Assembly (NCBI GenBank): GCA_002205965.3
Contig: NADL03000478.1
Location: 1,761,001-1,825,000 of the forward strand
Length of the DNA: 64,000 nt
Direction: 5' to 3'
Origin: Kappaphycus alvarezii
Lineage: Eukaryota; Rhodophyta; Florideophyceae; Gigartinales; Solieriaceae
The notes beneath the pieces are model-generated. The model did not search any database. It had not been told where the DNA came from and saw only the letters and a program-made list of their open reading frames with translations. This document shows positions 24,075-37,599 of the stretch, one piece after another (position 1 is the first letter of the stretch; every line of letters starts with the position of its first letter). Position numbers and translations under genes: made by a program.

Positions 24075-25162
24075 CATTTTCACCGTGCGGTTGGCTTCCC
24101 TCTGTGTTCTCTTCCCTTCACCTTTTACATCTGGCTTTACGATCTGCTGACATGTCCCGAATTATCTTCTGATACTCATCAGAATCCTTTTGCAGCATCT
24201 GCTACAGTCGATAATCGTTTTCTGCGTATGATGCAATTTCATTGTTTTCTTGATTGCAAGCAACACATCTTTTCCCACATCTTTTTTTCTTGACATCCTA
24301 AATAACTTGTCCTGTAACTTTTTTTTCCATCTCACTTACTCTATTTTACTCCCAAAGGTCTTTTCTTTCTTGTATTGTCCAACTGTTTTTTACCCAGTCC
24401 CGAGACCGTGTTCATATCTTCATCCTTTTTACCCGCATTGTTCTTGAGACTGCTATATAAACTGTTTGCTTTGGGGTTTGAACGTTCCGAATCAAATATG
24501 TATTCGAGCCTGGTCTGCATTGCCAAGTAATCGGCAGCATCTATAAATTTGAACGGTGGTGAATATTGAAAATTTCTACTGCTGTTCTTCCTCCTCGCCT
24601 TCTTTTTATACAGTTCCATCCGAAAATCATTCAGATCACCTTCTGCCGTTCTTTAAATCTTTTGGGCTCGTAATTTTTTTCATTTCCATCAGTAAATATT
24701 GGCAATTTCTCGCAAGCTGCCCCCACTTAGATCGTAATGACTCGTCGGTGCGATTCATTCTAAACGTTTTGGTGCAAATAGACGCGATTCCCTCCCAAAT
24801 GGTAGCCTCTGTCTGGTACAGACCTTTCATCGAGTGTTGTACCCAAGCACTTGCTAAAGCTAAAGCCTCATCTGCACTGAAAGAATTTCCTCGTACCTTG
24901 CGGTTTTCACCTGGGGCGAGAGAGATTAGTTTCTTTTTCCCTCTCTTGTTGCGACGAATAACTACATCAATAGGAGTGCCATTTCCCCCCCAAGATCAAC
25001 TGCAGATAAGAGACTGATTCTTGCTTGCGTAGAGAAATGTCCGAACACTGAAGCCATCCCTTCATTTGCTAAAGAGGTCATGGGGTTCTCAGTGGGAGAG
25101 ATGAATGAAAAGGCATATGGTTTTCTAACAGTGTCTCGTTCGCTACTAGGCGAGAACTTCAA
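24075..25162 (-). pseudogene. Harbinger accessory ORF, Myb/NAM-associated type DNA-binding protein
   Basis: Read from 25162 downward. The first frame (25162-24962) has MTSLANEGMASVFG. The next has NSFSADEALALASAWVQHS and QTEATIWEGIASIC, then NRTDESLRSKWGQLARNCQ (24830-24636), the tryptophan-spaced helical domain of NAM-associated/Myb-like accessory proteins. The frame 24619-24341 adds the C-terminal half with FKFIDAADYLA and KKRPLGVK, matching the conserved RP(I/L)G.K block. In the family it binds subterminal DNA and carries the transposase to the nucleus. At least two frameshifts. Position and motifs support its pairing with the transposase on the other strand. Confidence 0.65.
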
Positions 25163-28100
25163 TCATCACTGGCCTGGGCGCTATTCAAATGCTTGTCTGC
25201 TTTCGGAGTTGGAGTCATCATAATGCGTTCTGGTAAGCAGCTCAAGTCTTGGGGAAGGTGGAAAAGTATGGGGGGGAATACAAGTGAGGGGGGAAAATGG
25301 ACAAGGTCGAGGGAAGCTGGGCTTCACATGCCTGGAGATTGATCCAATTAGCGCTATATTGGTCGAAAATATACACGCTTTGTTTTCAATGGCTATTGTG
25401 AAGTTGATTTTTAGTAAAAGAATGAATTTGGCGGTGTATTCAGTAGTGGAATGACATGCGACTTGAACAAAGAAATACACCACAGCAAGAATTATACACT
25501 TCGAAAATTTGATCTTCCCCGCTGGTACACTTGGATAAGGGGCTATGTTTTTTCACATTGTGTTTTTTCAACATTGATAGACTTTCTCTAGCTGTAGTAA
25601 TTGGTGAAGCCACCACAGAATAAGAAAAGTTCTACCAAAATAATTCTCCAGGCCCCTTTAGTGAGCCCATCGCCAACAGGACTTCTATCCGACACAACTT
25701 GAGCCCTGAACTTGTATTTTTTGCACATTACTTCTTGTATACTTATCGCATTTTAATCTTACTGAAGTAATTCTATTTTGTTTGGTCTAAATCAAAACGA
25801 GCCATGACATTTTTTTAGGATTTTTGCTATTGGACGACTTCAATAATTCATCTTCAATGGTCATATTTAACATGATAGAGGGTATAGCCAGAAAGCCCAA
25901 GGAGGAAGGAATTTGAGGTGTGGAAAAGAAACAGCGGAGATGAAGAGAAGGGACACAAAAGTAAACTTAGAATACATAAAGGATAGTTTTAGTAGGAAGA
26001 GGAATGAATTTAATGAGGAAATTTATTTGAATGAAAGAGTTGCTTGAAATTGAGTCCTATGCTGACAATTTGAGTTATCTATTGGAACTCTATCTCTATT
26101 TCGGAAAAGAAAAAGATGCGAGTTTAGCTCGTAGCTGAGTCGAGCTGATCTCTGGGCTCAGGTTATTTCTTGCAGTAACTTTCAAACTATAGGTTAAAAT
26201 CTTGCTTCAGTGCAGCAAAAAAAATGTATTTGACGTTACTAGCCCACCTAATAAGTACAGTATCGATGGAATCTACTCAACTGTTTATTTTTGTCGGATT
26301 ATTAACAATATTAGATTAGATGAAAATATCAGTCATTAAATTGTATTGCAGAAAATATAGTACGAATAGATGTTCTTGTTGTTGTTCGCCTCGAAATATT
26401 TCAATCAACTTCTACGCCGAATAATAAGGACTTTTTGACTCAAAATATCGCCATGATTAATTTATAGTATATATGGGAAAACTTCTTATCGTCCCGATCA
26501 ATGTTTCAAAAAAGAAATTCTCTAGTATATCTTTAGTCGGTTATACTTACTTTAATGACATCATTAGCATAAAATGTTAACAGTAAAAATGGAAAAGGAT
26601 TAGTTAAATTTCATATATGTTACGAGATCTGGTATATAATAATTTGAAATCATAATTAAGAATTTTGTCCAGTTGAAAGTTTTTGTATTCATTCAGGGCC
26701 ATATCGGTCATATTTTATCAAGTTCTTGGAATGGAAGGATATCAAATTATTTTGAGCTCATTGGCGCTAATTTTAATATAAAGTACTTTGTTGGGTAAAT
26801 ATATCCATATCAAGGACGGTTACCCATCATCTTAATCTATTATGAGATTTAAAATTCGATAATAGAGACTTTCTCGACCGAAACTACATATTTTACTTCT
26901 TTTTGACTATACGTATTACATATTTTCCCGTGAATATTTTAGATATGCTCGACTTAACTGAACATACATAACTTTACCACCCAAAGTTTGTGATGAAATC
27001 GATTGACCCGACTCAGTTTGTACCAGATCTTACATAATCCATAAAATTTTCATTCCATTGCTAAATTTTTATTCTTCGAAAGAAGCAGACACATTCAATT
27101 ATCAATTCAGAGCCAATTTCTTGAAATATCACCGCGCAATCGTTCTACATACACAATAGTTTTCATTAAAGTCGAGGCCTCACTTTATTTTTCTGCATCA
27201 TTTTTTTCGGTCCAGGTAATTACTTACGGATTTACCTACAATCTCTCCTAAATGTTTCTTTAACTAAACATTTGGCTTATTTGTCTTTCTGACTACATTG
27301 GGAATGTTTTCCTGACCAAAAATCCTTTCTCTTGTTTGATAATTCTACACTTTCTATTTTCTTACAGAAAAAGTCTCCCGAGAAAAACTAAAATATACAT
27401 AATTCACATTCTGCCTTATCTTAATTACACTCAAAACTGAAATTGCTGGTTTCCAACTCACATAAACAACTCACATCAACAAAAATTTGGTAGAAGCTCC
27501 GAACATGTATATGGAGGCTTCTCATTCCTTATTAATTTATTAGGACTGCTTTAATCCTAAAAATATCAACAATTATTACAACATGAAAGAATTAAAAAAA
27601 ATATTACGTCAGAATAACTTTTTTTTTCGAGAAATCGCTAAGTACGGCGTAGTCGAAACAAATATCTTCAAGTACATTTCTGGGTTGTTTACTATTGACA
27701 GTGTAAAATCCCTTTTCTTTTAATTTAAGTAATAGAATCATGAATATTTTTGGTAGTTAATGGCATTCAGGGGCGTTCTGAATACTTTTGAAAAGTAAAA
27801 ATTTGAAGAGTTGAAGCAAAAGACTTCTAGGCTCAGGCATTTAGCACTGCACAACTAGCTGCGTCTATACTGCTCTCTATTTGGTTGCCCTTTTCAGACT
27901 TTGACGCTTCCAATCTCCACTTAGTATCTGCTGCTCACCACTACAACTCGTCTTGTTCTTTCCAAGATGCCCAAAAAAACAGAGATTGATCTTCTCGATA
28001 GTGCCAGTCTTGACACTGATGGAGATGTGCCTAAATTTATGTGATTAATTTTCTCGTTAAAAAAAAGCAGATAAATGAATTTGATTTTTTTTGCTCAGCA

Positions 28101-31100
28101 GCTTTAGAGAAACCATTATTTTTGTACGAAAAAGAAATTAATTACTTATTATGGGATCTTCAGTAATTAAGAATGCTTTTAGCAGTATGTGGAACAGTTT
28201 CCCAACAAATTGATATAGGTCGTATCTTTGATATTGTTTTGTCAACTAAATTTATCACCGAAACCATGTCAGTACTAAAATGCTCTATAATGTCCATAAA
28301 GACAAATATAATCTTCTTCAAAATAATATATATATATCACTTAGAAGGTCAAAACACCTCTAAATGGTGAGAAAATAGGTAGAATAAACTGAAATTCGCA
28401 AAAACGCAAGAAAGTACTTTTACATTGAGAGGAACTTTGAGGAATGGTTCATTACTTTATTCATTTATTTTCACATCATTTCTAGATTAACAGAGATTTC
28501 AAAGCTGATTCGAATAAGATGGGACTCATTTACTTTCAAAATTGATTCCGAATACAGAAATATTATTTTAATGCTCCAAAGCTCTTGACTGAAGGATTAT
28601 GGACACTCTGTTCTTCCCCGACGGTTAAATAAGTCACGAAAGGAGTTCTATCGCGTCTATTTAGATTGTACAAAATATCAACAGATAGATTAACTTTGGC
28701 ATTTAATTTTTCTGAAAGAGATATGATTTTGTGTAATCCTTATTATATTCAGAAAAATAATGCTACAGGAAAGCTTCTGAATACAGTAAATTATTATCAT
28801 AGTAATAATCTCACATATGTTTCCCAAGTTTGTTATGAATCAATTTTCGCAGGTGAGTAGAACAAAGCACTATTCAATAGTTTCAGTTGAAGGATTTGAG
28901 TTTACTAAGATCAGTTGTGCAATTAATATACAGCCAAAAGTATAAACCTCTATCGCAGGTACCTAATTCACGAAATCCGTACAATTTGTAACAAAAACAT
29001 TCTTTGAAAATTGGATAGAGGATAAATAACTACAATATATATAATTTCAAGTAGAAAAAATTAAAAAAATTCGGCCGAAGACTTATGTGCAGAATTTTCA
29101 ACTGAATTTTAGACACATGAAACAATGAAATTCAAAGATATACAGGAAAATATGAGAATTATATACTTGAAAAGTTACCCAAGAAAAGCTGCAGAATTCT
29201 TACTGCGTATTAATTGCATCGTTGAGGGGTTTTGCTTTACTTTGTAATGAGCTGCCGAGCGAACATGTGAAATTACGTGTCTTTAACATAAAGGCCGAGG
29301 ACCCTTTGGTCCCTTGCCCTTCTCTCTGAGCGGCCAATATGTTAGCCTAGCCATAGATGGCTTTCATAAAGCAAATTGTATCTGATTCTTAATCGTCCGT
29401 ACCCACATCAACCGTTTAATCAAATGCTCTCTTTAATGATCCTCTAGATCCTTGAGGAAAAGAAAGCTGCTCCATTTATCATGATTAGGTACTAAAAATC
29501 AACAAAAAGTGCAGCATGTCATTATGTCATCACTGCTTTACGCTCAATAGAAGCTAGAGTTAATTAGTCTAGGTTTCTTTTTTTGCAGTGGTTCATTCAC
29601 TTGAGACATTTTCCTCCATAAAGAGTTATTTTCAGCGCACTTTCTTTCTTCCCTTATGAAAGATGCATGGACGAGTAGGATGACTGAGAATAACTTACAT
29701 TAGTATTGTATTTTTTATTCATTATTTGCTTCCGTAACATCAGGTGAATAGCTTATTTACACCTATTTAGTTATTCTAAAATAATAACCTTTTTCTGAAG
29801 AACAAAACAATACACATTATCAATTACTTTTTAGCTAATGCCATGAGCAGTTACTGGCTACCTTATTTCAATGACTTGACTGAGTATTTAGTAAAATTAT
29901 GAGATCATTTATTAGTACTGGATAAAAATTTGTGATCATTTTGAAATATTCTAAGACTCAAGAGTTAAATTCATCAGCGCGGAGATATAAAATGAAAAAA
30001 GTTGAATTAATATAAATTTTGTGTGAAGTAATTAGAGACGCGTAATATAGGGAAATTTTAATTGGAAGTGTGGAATTGTTATTCTTTTGATCTATTGCAG
30101 TGGTTCATTGTACTGTCGTATAATTATTGTCAGGGGGATCCACGAATAGTTTCAATTACCGTGAGAACTGAAGAATTTGTAATATGGATAGATGAGATTT
30201 CCACCAAAGAAACCTACTTTATAAGTGCATTCGATGCTAAATGCACCCTTACCAGGACTAGAAACTTGAAGAACTTAAAATTTCATATTCATCAATTATG
30301 AATCTTCCATTAAATGCAAGAAACAGTGAATTTTACTAAGTAACAAAACATAGGGTTGCGATCAGCATATGAGCAGTAATCGCTCACAGCCAGATGTGGA
30401 ATACAATCGCAGAGATATCTGCTGTATCAAGGAACATTGCTGCCTCTCTTATATACAGTAAATGCATTCTACTCGCGTATATTAGTTTCTCTAGCAGCCC
30501 CCTGTGATTTCACAACATTTTTCCAAATCAGTAGCCCTTCAGTCAATTCTGCGGCGTATTTTGAGATCCTCTACCCTTTAGCAGAAATTTGACGAAGACT
30601 GTATCATTCGGGAAAGTCTGGAAACCGCATTTTCAAAGATGATGAATTTTAAAGGCGCTTAACTGATTAAGGAAGGGGTTTTAAGCGAACTTCAGAGTCC
30701 ACTTGTTTCAGTGAAAAAGTTTTTACCAAAAAATGACTTTTTTGGACATCACGTTTTCAGCATAGATCAAAAGGTTTAGTGCTGCGTTGAGAAATCTCAG
30801 TTTAATATTAGCGTCCGACTGTTTGGAAGGCTATTTCTGAACTTCAAAGCCGCTTTTTCTGTATCACTTGAATCCTTTAAGCTCCTTTGTAGTCAACTGA
30901 TTCCAAGCATTGTATGTTCGCCGACTTGATACAATCAATATATAAATTTTCGAATGCGACTTCATCAACAAATATTTATGGGACATTTTGATTTATTTAT
31001 TGGTGTGGTTAGGTATATGCGAAATAACTTGTGACACGGCAAGGTACAATGGGAACCCGTACGTCTTAAAGTTGATCGTGATGATTACATGTGGATGTAG

Positions 31101-34100
31101 AATCTACTTTATCAGAAGCCCAAAATGAAACCCCTCTAGGTAAAAAACTCGTTCTCTAACAATATTATAATGTGCAACTTACCCCTTGTCAAACCGCACG
31201 CGAAAATTTTTTTGAATTTTTTTATATGACTCTTACTTTAATGCAGACGAATTTTATCCGCTACCCAGCATTTCTGCTAATCCACACACTGATTTTAAAT
31301 ATGTTATGGTAAAAGTTACACTGCAGCATATGTCTTCCCTGTATTAGGCGAAGAAATTTTGTTATCAACTTGCAATAATACCCCTTTGTAGCCCATGTCA
31401 TCATAAATGACAATAATAATGAGAAATTGGACACGATAGAACATAAAATATTTGTAAAGAAGCAAATAAATTACGTACTGTCCACATTTCATGCCATGAG
31501 CGCCTGATTTGGGCAAAAGGGAACTACGAGCTGCGGAAAATATGCATATTACATCCAGATGATTTTGAATGCCTTCAAGACCACAAGATTTATATTATCT
31601 TTAATGGAAAGAATTTGGATGCAAAATAGAAAGAAACAAATGGAGCAGAGCTCAACATCGCATTAATAACTCGATGGAATTTTTGTCATAGAAACATTTT
31701 CTGAAGTACAGGTGAACCTCCCTTTTTGCTGCCTGATCTTTTTCTGAAGCGTCAAAATCTATACAGGATAAGAAATAGAATTTCAAATAAGCTCACTAAC
31801 TGGAAAATAATAGGCCCTATTGTACTATGTTGTTATGCATAATCTGTATTAGATATAATAGAATTCCGGTATCTCACTTTCGTTGCCATATATGATACCA
31901 TACCTACCAAAATACGGTACAATTTGAAATCTGTAACCTATTTTCAACCTTTAACTGGAAGTTTAAAAGCAATAATTTTGCTTATTTAGATTTGTAGCTA
32001 CGCACGCTAGTTTCTAACATCTGTCAAGTTCGTACGATAAGCATTTTCTCTATTCTTAAATGAATACTAAGTTAAAATCAAGTATTATAAAACATGTGAA
32101 CCTCTCAATATTTATATTGCAGTTCATTTTGTACATATGTATGCTGTAATGATCACATCGCTTTAGTTCCTGTTCTTGAGAAACGGTTCTCACACGGTTA
32201 CAGATTTATATACTCCGAAGCATAAGATTGAAGAAAACCTGAAGCTTCTCTCGGAAAAGACATATATCATTGGCAACAACTGAGATAGTTGCACTCGAAT
32301 CATCACCAAAAAAAGTTAATGCTCTCAAACAAGTTTGTGGCCCAACAATTTTTGGACACAGCCAAATACCCAAGCTAGTTGGCTTCATGCTGCAATATAG
32401 GACCAAATTCGAACCGTTTATCACGCATCATTAACGCGAGCTATTAAAAAACACCGCACGTTATTTGCATCTTGAGGTCATTCGAGAGGTTCAAAATGTT
32501 TTAATTTATTCCTCAATGAGGGAAAAAATGGGTGGGCGAGTAGATTCTGTGTGAAGGGAGGAAGAATTTTCTTCACCCAGAGGTGTTTTATCATCGAATC
32601 CTTTCTTGATGTTGAACACAGATCTATTGGAGATTTTATATACCGATATTATTTACGCAGCAGTTTAATCAGGGGTGCGGCGTTGGACCACTTTGTTTTG
32701 CTCACCCAAGGTGTCTAATACTTGAGAGACTACGATATATTTTTCGCATTTCTTTCTCGATCATTTTGGGTGGAAAAAGTGATGGATTTGAGGAAAAATT
32801 GGTGGTCAAAGCCGGACACCAGATGAAAATCAACATTTTTGTACACCCATATACATACTTTGACTTTAACTACTTTATCAAGTAGATGTGCTGTAATACA
32901 TGAATCTGGTTTCGCCATCCGCGTAATTGTTGCACTATTGCGGGTCAGTACGAAAAAAGTGCACCAACCCGTACCCATCTTAAGCAAATATCGTAAATTC
33001 CATGACCAATACAGGAAAAGTAAAAAGCGACGTAGAACATGTAAAGACACAATTGCATAATATCCGAATAGAAAGTTTCATAGCTGGATCTCATCTTTGG
33101 CTTAAAACAGAGGAAAGGAAATTAAATATAAGACCAAAATTTTGGGGATACAGATACATGCCGAGATCGGCGGTATTACTCGAGCCAAAATTATTAGAGC
33201 CAGGTAACACATTTGCTCCCATGTAAGTCATAGCTGTGATGATATATTTATTTTCAGTTGCAACCACTAACAGGGCAATTTGAAAATAACTGGTAACTAC
33301 TCTGCGAAAAAAATGAAAGATCAAGGATCCTGGAGAGATGAAACCAATCTCCTAAGGTAAGATAGAGCAGAATTTGTAGACAAAATTTAAATTATTTCAC
33401 AAACAAGACTGACCCAGTCGTTTACTGACACAATCTGCTTCCAAAACACCAAGGTAAAACCGTAACGTATTAGTCGGGAGCTACCTTTATGCAGATTGTA
33501 TCATCTATATTGAAGAAGCGAAGAAAAACATTGGTTGACACAGGATATACCTCGCGTGATAAGACAAGATTAGTTATTTGTACCCAGAACGAAATAAAGT
33601 AAATCTCTATATGGTGATTTTGTGTAGAGCTAATCTCTGAGATCTCAAAACTAGGCAAGATAAAGGCATAAAAACGAAAATACCCCAATCTTCTGTGGGG
33701 CTGATCAGGCAACTAGTTTGATCTAAGAGATCTGTTTCTTCGACTACCGTGGCCAAAAAAGAATTAAGATCTTAATTGATGAATGCTTCACCAAGTGTGA
33801 CACACTGTAAGCTAGTATTTACTAAACGAAGGAATATAATAAAGTGAAAATTATGAAATAAAGTTATTGATTAGACCGTATACGTCGCTCTATTTTGTGA
33901 CAATTATAAGTGCTACAAAGCACAGATTAGAAATTATATTGAACTGTAGACGTGGATAAATGTGCAGATAACCTATTTAATTGTTGTTTTTCTGTGCTAC
34001 CTATTCATATTATTGATACTCATATATCCCCATGTTCAGGTCCCCTGACGATATTGGTTAGTGGTTTTTTCATTACTAGCCAGAGGTATCGTTCGCATTA

Positions 34101-34740
34101 GTCGCCAATAAGCAATATAAATCTAGTTAAACTTGATCCAGGACTTATTCTCAGATATAAAGGAGATTTGATAACCCCATGCCGGTCAAGTGATCTATCA
34201 ATTATTCCTATATTGGGGTTGGTAATGAATTTTGAGTTTTCTGTACTTTAAAGAAACGTTGTTGTACGCTAATATCTTCGTAAATCGCAGACTCTCCCGA
34301 GCGTGTTTCCTCAAATCCGTATTTTCGTAGAAAAGGGACATGAGTTGGGCCACATCTACCCTTTTGATTTCAATGTTTACAGCAGTTTCGATTAAGTCCT
34401 TTCTTGACATGAGGAGACCATCAATATGTGTCCGAATTATTCACTGGGATCTATAGCTACATATTTTTAAGGTTTAGTATATCGAAAAACTTAAGATATC
34501 AATAGATATTTTAATATTAATTGTGGGCGTTTGCAAAATTACAGGTGTTTCTTTATATGTTTGCAGTAAGTTTTGACAATTTATCCAGTTGTGAGTATAC
34601 GTGAGAAGATTTCTTCAATAGTTTTGTACATGTTTCAGCAATTATTGTACTGCGTATGCCTGAAATTGCATAGTTTCTGTAAAAGAACTCCGAAATGAAA
34701 CAGATATGTGAGCAGCTACAGAACAACAATGTACAACTAC
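25163..34740. other. AT-rich region without recognised genes
   Basis: About 9.6 kb, stops in all frames. The longer open frames (plus 30062-30301, minus 32730-33050, minus 33091-33324, plus 33002-33226) gave no known motif. A 25-codon ATG frame at 27968 (MPKKTEIDLLDSASLDTDGD) has non-random composition and could be a remnant of a gene start. The frame at 28666-28860 ends directly at a consensus 5' splice sequence (GCAG/GTGAGT). No repeats with clear partners were seen. Confidence 0.45.
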
Positions 34741-34759
34741 GTAGTGGAGCGCAAGTTTT

Positions 34760-35365
34760 ATGAATAATAAGTCCAAAAGTAAGTCTGCTACCATGACAAC
34801 TTTTGAACGAGCCTTCTTTGCTAATTTTCGTTACGAAATATCAACCTCAACCTTTCGCAAAACCATCACACAAATATCATCATCAAGCATGGGGACCTCT
34901 ACTAAATCTATTTCTTTTATCACTTTCTTTCCTCGTCAGCATCAAACTTATGACACTGCTTCGCGGCCCTCTCAACCCGGTGTAATCTCACGTTCGGAAG
35001 CGCCATCTAAGGATACGGAGCGAAATTCCGATTTGACATCAAGCAATGATCAGATCCTGGCTGGAAAAGCGTCCTCTACCAAGGCCAATATCTCGCGTAT
35101 GGTGAGAAAGTGGTGATACAGCCGTTTGTATGAGAATTGTAGTGTCAACCTCATTTTTGCCTGTTGCCTTTAGAAAAGCGCCGAAGACATATCCAATAGA
35201 ATTTTAGAAGATGTTGAGGTTTGCAATAAGAAATATAGGATCTCTGTTGACCGGTTGGAGCAGCTATCAAGGGATACGTCACAAGCGACAAAGGAATGTA
35301 TTCACCAAAATATGGCTGCCATAAAAGTACATGAAGAAGGACGAAAAATGGAGCATGGAGACTGA
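34760..35365 (+). CDS. hypothetical Ser/Thr-rich to coiled-coil protein, candidate spliced gene
   Basis: An ATG at 34760 opens a frame with a Ser/Thr-rich N-terminus and TSSNDQILAGKASSTKANIS. At about 35100 a 5' splice-like GTGAGAAAG follows ATG, and 72 bases later a pyrimidine-rich stretch ends in TTTAG before AAAAGCGCC. Removing this putative intron keeps a frame reading KSAEDISNRILEDVEVCNKK followed by YRISVDRLEQLSRDTSQATK, a charged, helical, coiled-coil-like segment that continues to a stop near 35365. A second intron (GTACATG...TTTCAG, about 35328-35394) is possible but leads to an early stop. No family recognised. Composition is less AT-biased than its flanks. It may be a small host gene, a gene remnant or chance. 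Confidence 0.35.
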
Positions 35366-35712
35366 AAGAGATATTATTATTAATTCATTTCAGATTTAGA
35401 AGAAAAGAAGCGCGTTTAGTAGTTCCGGAGTCAGGTCAATGCCATCAGAAAATGCATAATCGTGCAGATTGAACAGATACGAGCGATTGGATAGCGGCGC
35501 CAAGCAAGATGGTGGAATAGTCAGAAAATACGAGGTCCGATTGAGCAAAAAATGATCCAACTGGATAAAGACCATCCCAAGCACTAAATTTGGATAGAGA
35601 AGCTGAAAGTCTTTGCGCCAGGCAGAGCGCGAGAACTCTCCCCTTGAGGGTTAAGTAATACGTGATTTAATATTGCAGACGCAATGCGACACCTGTGCTC
35701 AGATGCGGACTA

Positions 35713-36490
35713 TTACATGTCTTTTGAACACCCTTCGTTGTATATAGAATGTTGCCTTGTAATAAACTTGCCATTTCTCGGGTTACAGTTCTTTAACCAT
35801 TTAAATGTGCTTTGAAATTCCAAAGTGAGCAGATTCAAATTACTGAGAATCCTGCCTCTGCAGGGAGCAGTAGTATATTTAATTGAGAAAAATATCGCAC
35901 CTTCAGCCCTTTGGAAGGCGGCCTTCGCTTCCAACTAACAGCTTCCCTTTAATCGCACATTTAATAATTGATAATGCCTCAACCCACCTACTAGGTTTTA
36001 ACTAGTAGTTAGCAAGCTGAGGAGGATGAACTTCAAATTTCTGAGCTTTACTGTTTTGGAAGATACATTCAGTTAGATTTGTTGGCAAAACTGCCACGAG
36101 GAACAACTTTCCAACCGCACACTGTCCCAAGCGAAGCTTCCTATTTGAATCAATTTACGTCCAGTACATCCTCACTTCCGCAAAGAACCAACCGAATGCC
36201 ACCCACCGCTTTGATACCTCCCTGATGAATAACTTTTGCCCTTTGCATAGATTATAGATTGAACATGGGCTCAATATGAACCCGGTAGCTGTACCCGAAG
36301 TTACAGTAGACACTAAACTCAATATCATCCACAACTCCGTGCAATCCAGATAGAGTCACGTCCGATCCATACTGCACTTATAAAGTCCAGTTTAACACCT
36401 CCGATCGATAGGGACCCCTATAAAGACCCCAATACCGCGGGTTGATGTAATCTTTTTGAATTTGATCGCATTTTTGGACTTTTGCCCGTT
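35713..36490 (-). pseudogene. possible DDE transposase fragment
   Basis: A minus frame from about 36490 reads AKVQKCDQIQKDYINPRYWG followed by LYRGPYRSEVLNWTL, a stop, then VQYGSDVTLSGLHGVVDDIE and YRVHIEPMFN. The layout (C-D near the start, Y.GP.R...L.WTL, then a V-D-D-I-E block about 40 residues on) resembles the first half of DDE transposases of the IS5/Harbinger kind, where a substrate-like loop lies between the first and second Asp. The last part is weak. The frame 35934-35713 could be its C-terminal continuation, without a recognised motif. It ends just before the Gypsy-2 left LTR. Confidence 0.35.
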
Positions 36491-36679
36491 GTGGATCACC
36501 CTCTGGCTTATTTTCGTCTCTCTCGGGCTACGGGCGTAGAAGCGGTTCTACTTAGCATTATATAGTAATAAATTGTGGGTAATCGAGCCTTTCTAATCTA
36601 TATGGACCAGCTCTGTTATCATTAGATATCCTCTCGCGAACTGAATACAATGTGAAAAGCAGAATTTAAGCCCGCCGGG

Positions 36680-37010
36680 TGATATGATGGCACTGGCCAA
36701 ACTTTTTGGTATTTTTTTAGGGGAAAGACTGGGGGGTCCATGGTTATACTTTTTGAAGCACCAGAATGGCCATTCAGCCCACAGGCGCCTGTCCCATGGC
36801 CAATGTGGACCACTGGGACCCATTGGGGTACACGTTTACATGGAAAACACACATATGTGAATACGGAGAACACACATACGTGAATATGGACAACAAACAC
36901 AGGTCTAACCGTGCCGACTATGACACATGGCCACGAACAGGCGTTACGAAGATGATTTTGATACCCTTGGTATTCATGAAGGGGCAGCTGTTAGGTTGTT
37001 TACTACTTTC
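36680..37010 (+). repeat. Gypsy-2 left LTR
   Basis: Aligns with 48107-48450. Shared blocks include GATATGATGGC.CTGGCC, CCAGAATGGCCA, GGGACCCAT.GGGGTACA and ACACGTGAA..., then the end (GGTTGTTTACTAC versus GATTGTTTATTATC). The pair differs at many sites and has an indel near 36960. The start (TG at 36680) is inferred from the last shared bases; the right end is approximate. Confidence 0.7.
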
Positions 37011-37440
37011 CATGAGGGAGGAAAAGGTTTTCATACATGACCAATTCGGGTGCCGGAGTGAGTCAGTTGTATTCTCCTTCCCAACATCTGGGAGCTGGTG
37101 GTACAAGTATGCATTCATGGCTTTATGTTGTATACTCTTTCCTTAGGCGCTATTGCACAGAGAGTTATTGGCCAATTCGTACTAAAAGGTTACGTTGAAG
37201 CCTCAGAAAGAGGCAGAGTCAGAAGCTGAGTTCGCTGACAGAATTCAGGATGCCGCATTGGTATGTCCAGATTTTTTCACGGAACAGTCACTGATTCAGA
37301 GATTTGTGAAAGGACTCTGTGACATCACTCGTTTGGTTGTGAATGAGTCTTTTTTGCGGCAAAAGGATGAGAGCAAAGGGAGGTGCAAAATTACCGGACG
37401 AAAATACAAAAAAAATAAACGAAAAAATAACTTCTGATTG
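37011..37440 (+). pseudogene. Gypsy-2 gag, N-terminal part
   Basis: The frame from 37195 reads KPQKEAESEAEFADRIQDAA and then EQSLIQRFVKGLCDITR. The pattern ES..EFA.R.Q.AA and QRFVKGL is typical of the capsid region of Ty3/Gypsy gag. It follows the left LTR by about 180 bases and breaks off near 37440, where the pogo-like insertion begins. No start Met is seen in frame; the upstream frame is stopped. Capsid would assemble the virus-like particle. Confidence 0.55.
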
Positions 37441-37599
37441 TGCAAAGACAGTCATTATGGTTTCATTTTTAAGCTCTATTTTGGACCATCGAACACGGCA
37501 GTTTGTACGGTTAGACATGTTTAGCTGAGATAAAGTAAGCACATGCGCAAATCACGGTAGTTGGGGGTAAATAAGCTTGAAAATCACAATGATTGGACA

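Larger units (their letters stand above)
22300..25162. mobile_element. second PIF/Harbinger element, convergent two-gene type
   Basis: Contains a + strand Harbinger transposase (22653-23720) and a - strand DNA-binding accessory ORF (25162-24075), facing each other tail-to-tail. The transposase belongs to a different branch from the one at 547-1505: it follows a GSID...WKNCP and NDINVL pattern rather than GFIDGT and RHD. Terminal inverted repeats and the 3-bp target duplication were not identified, so the limits are set by the coding parts only. Confidence 0.7.
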
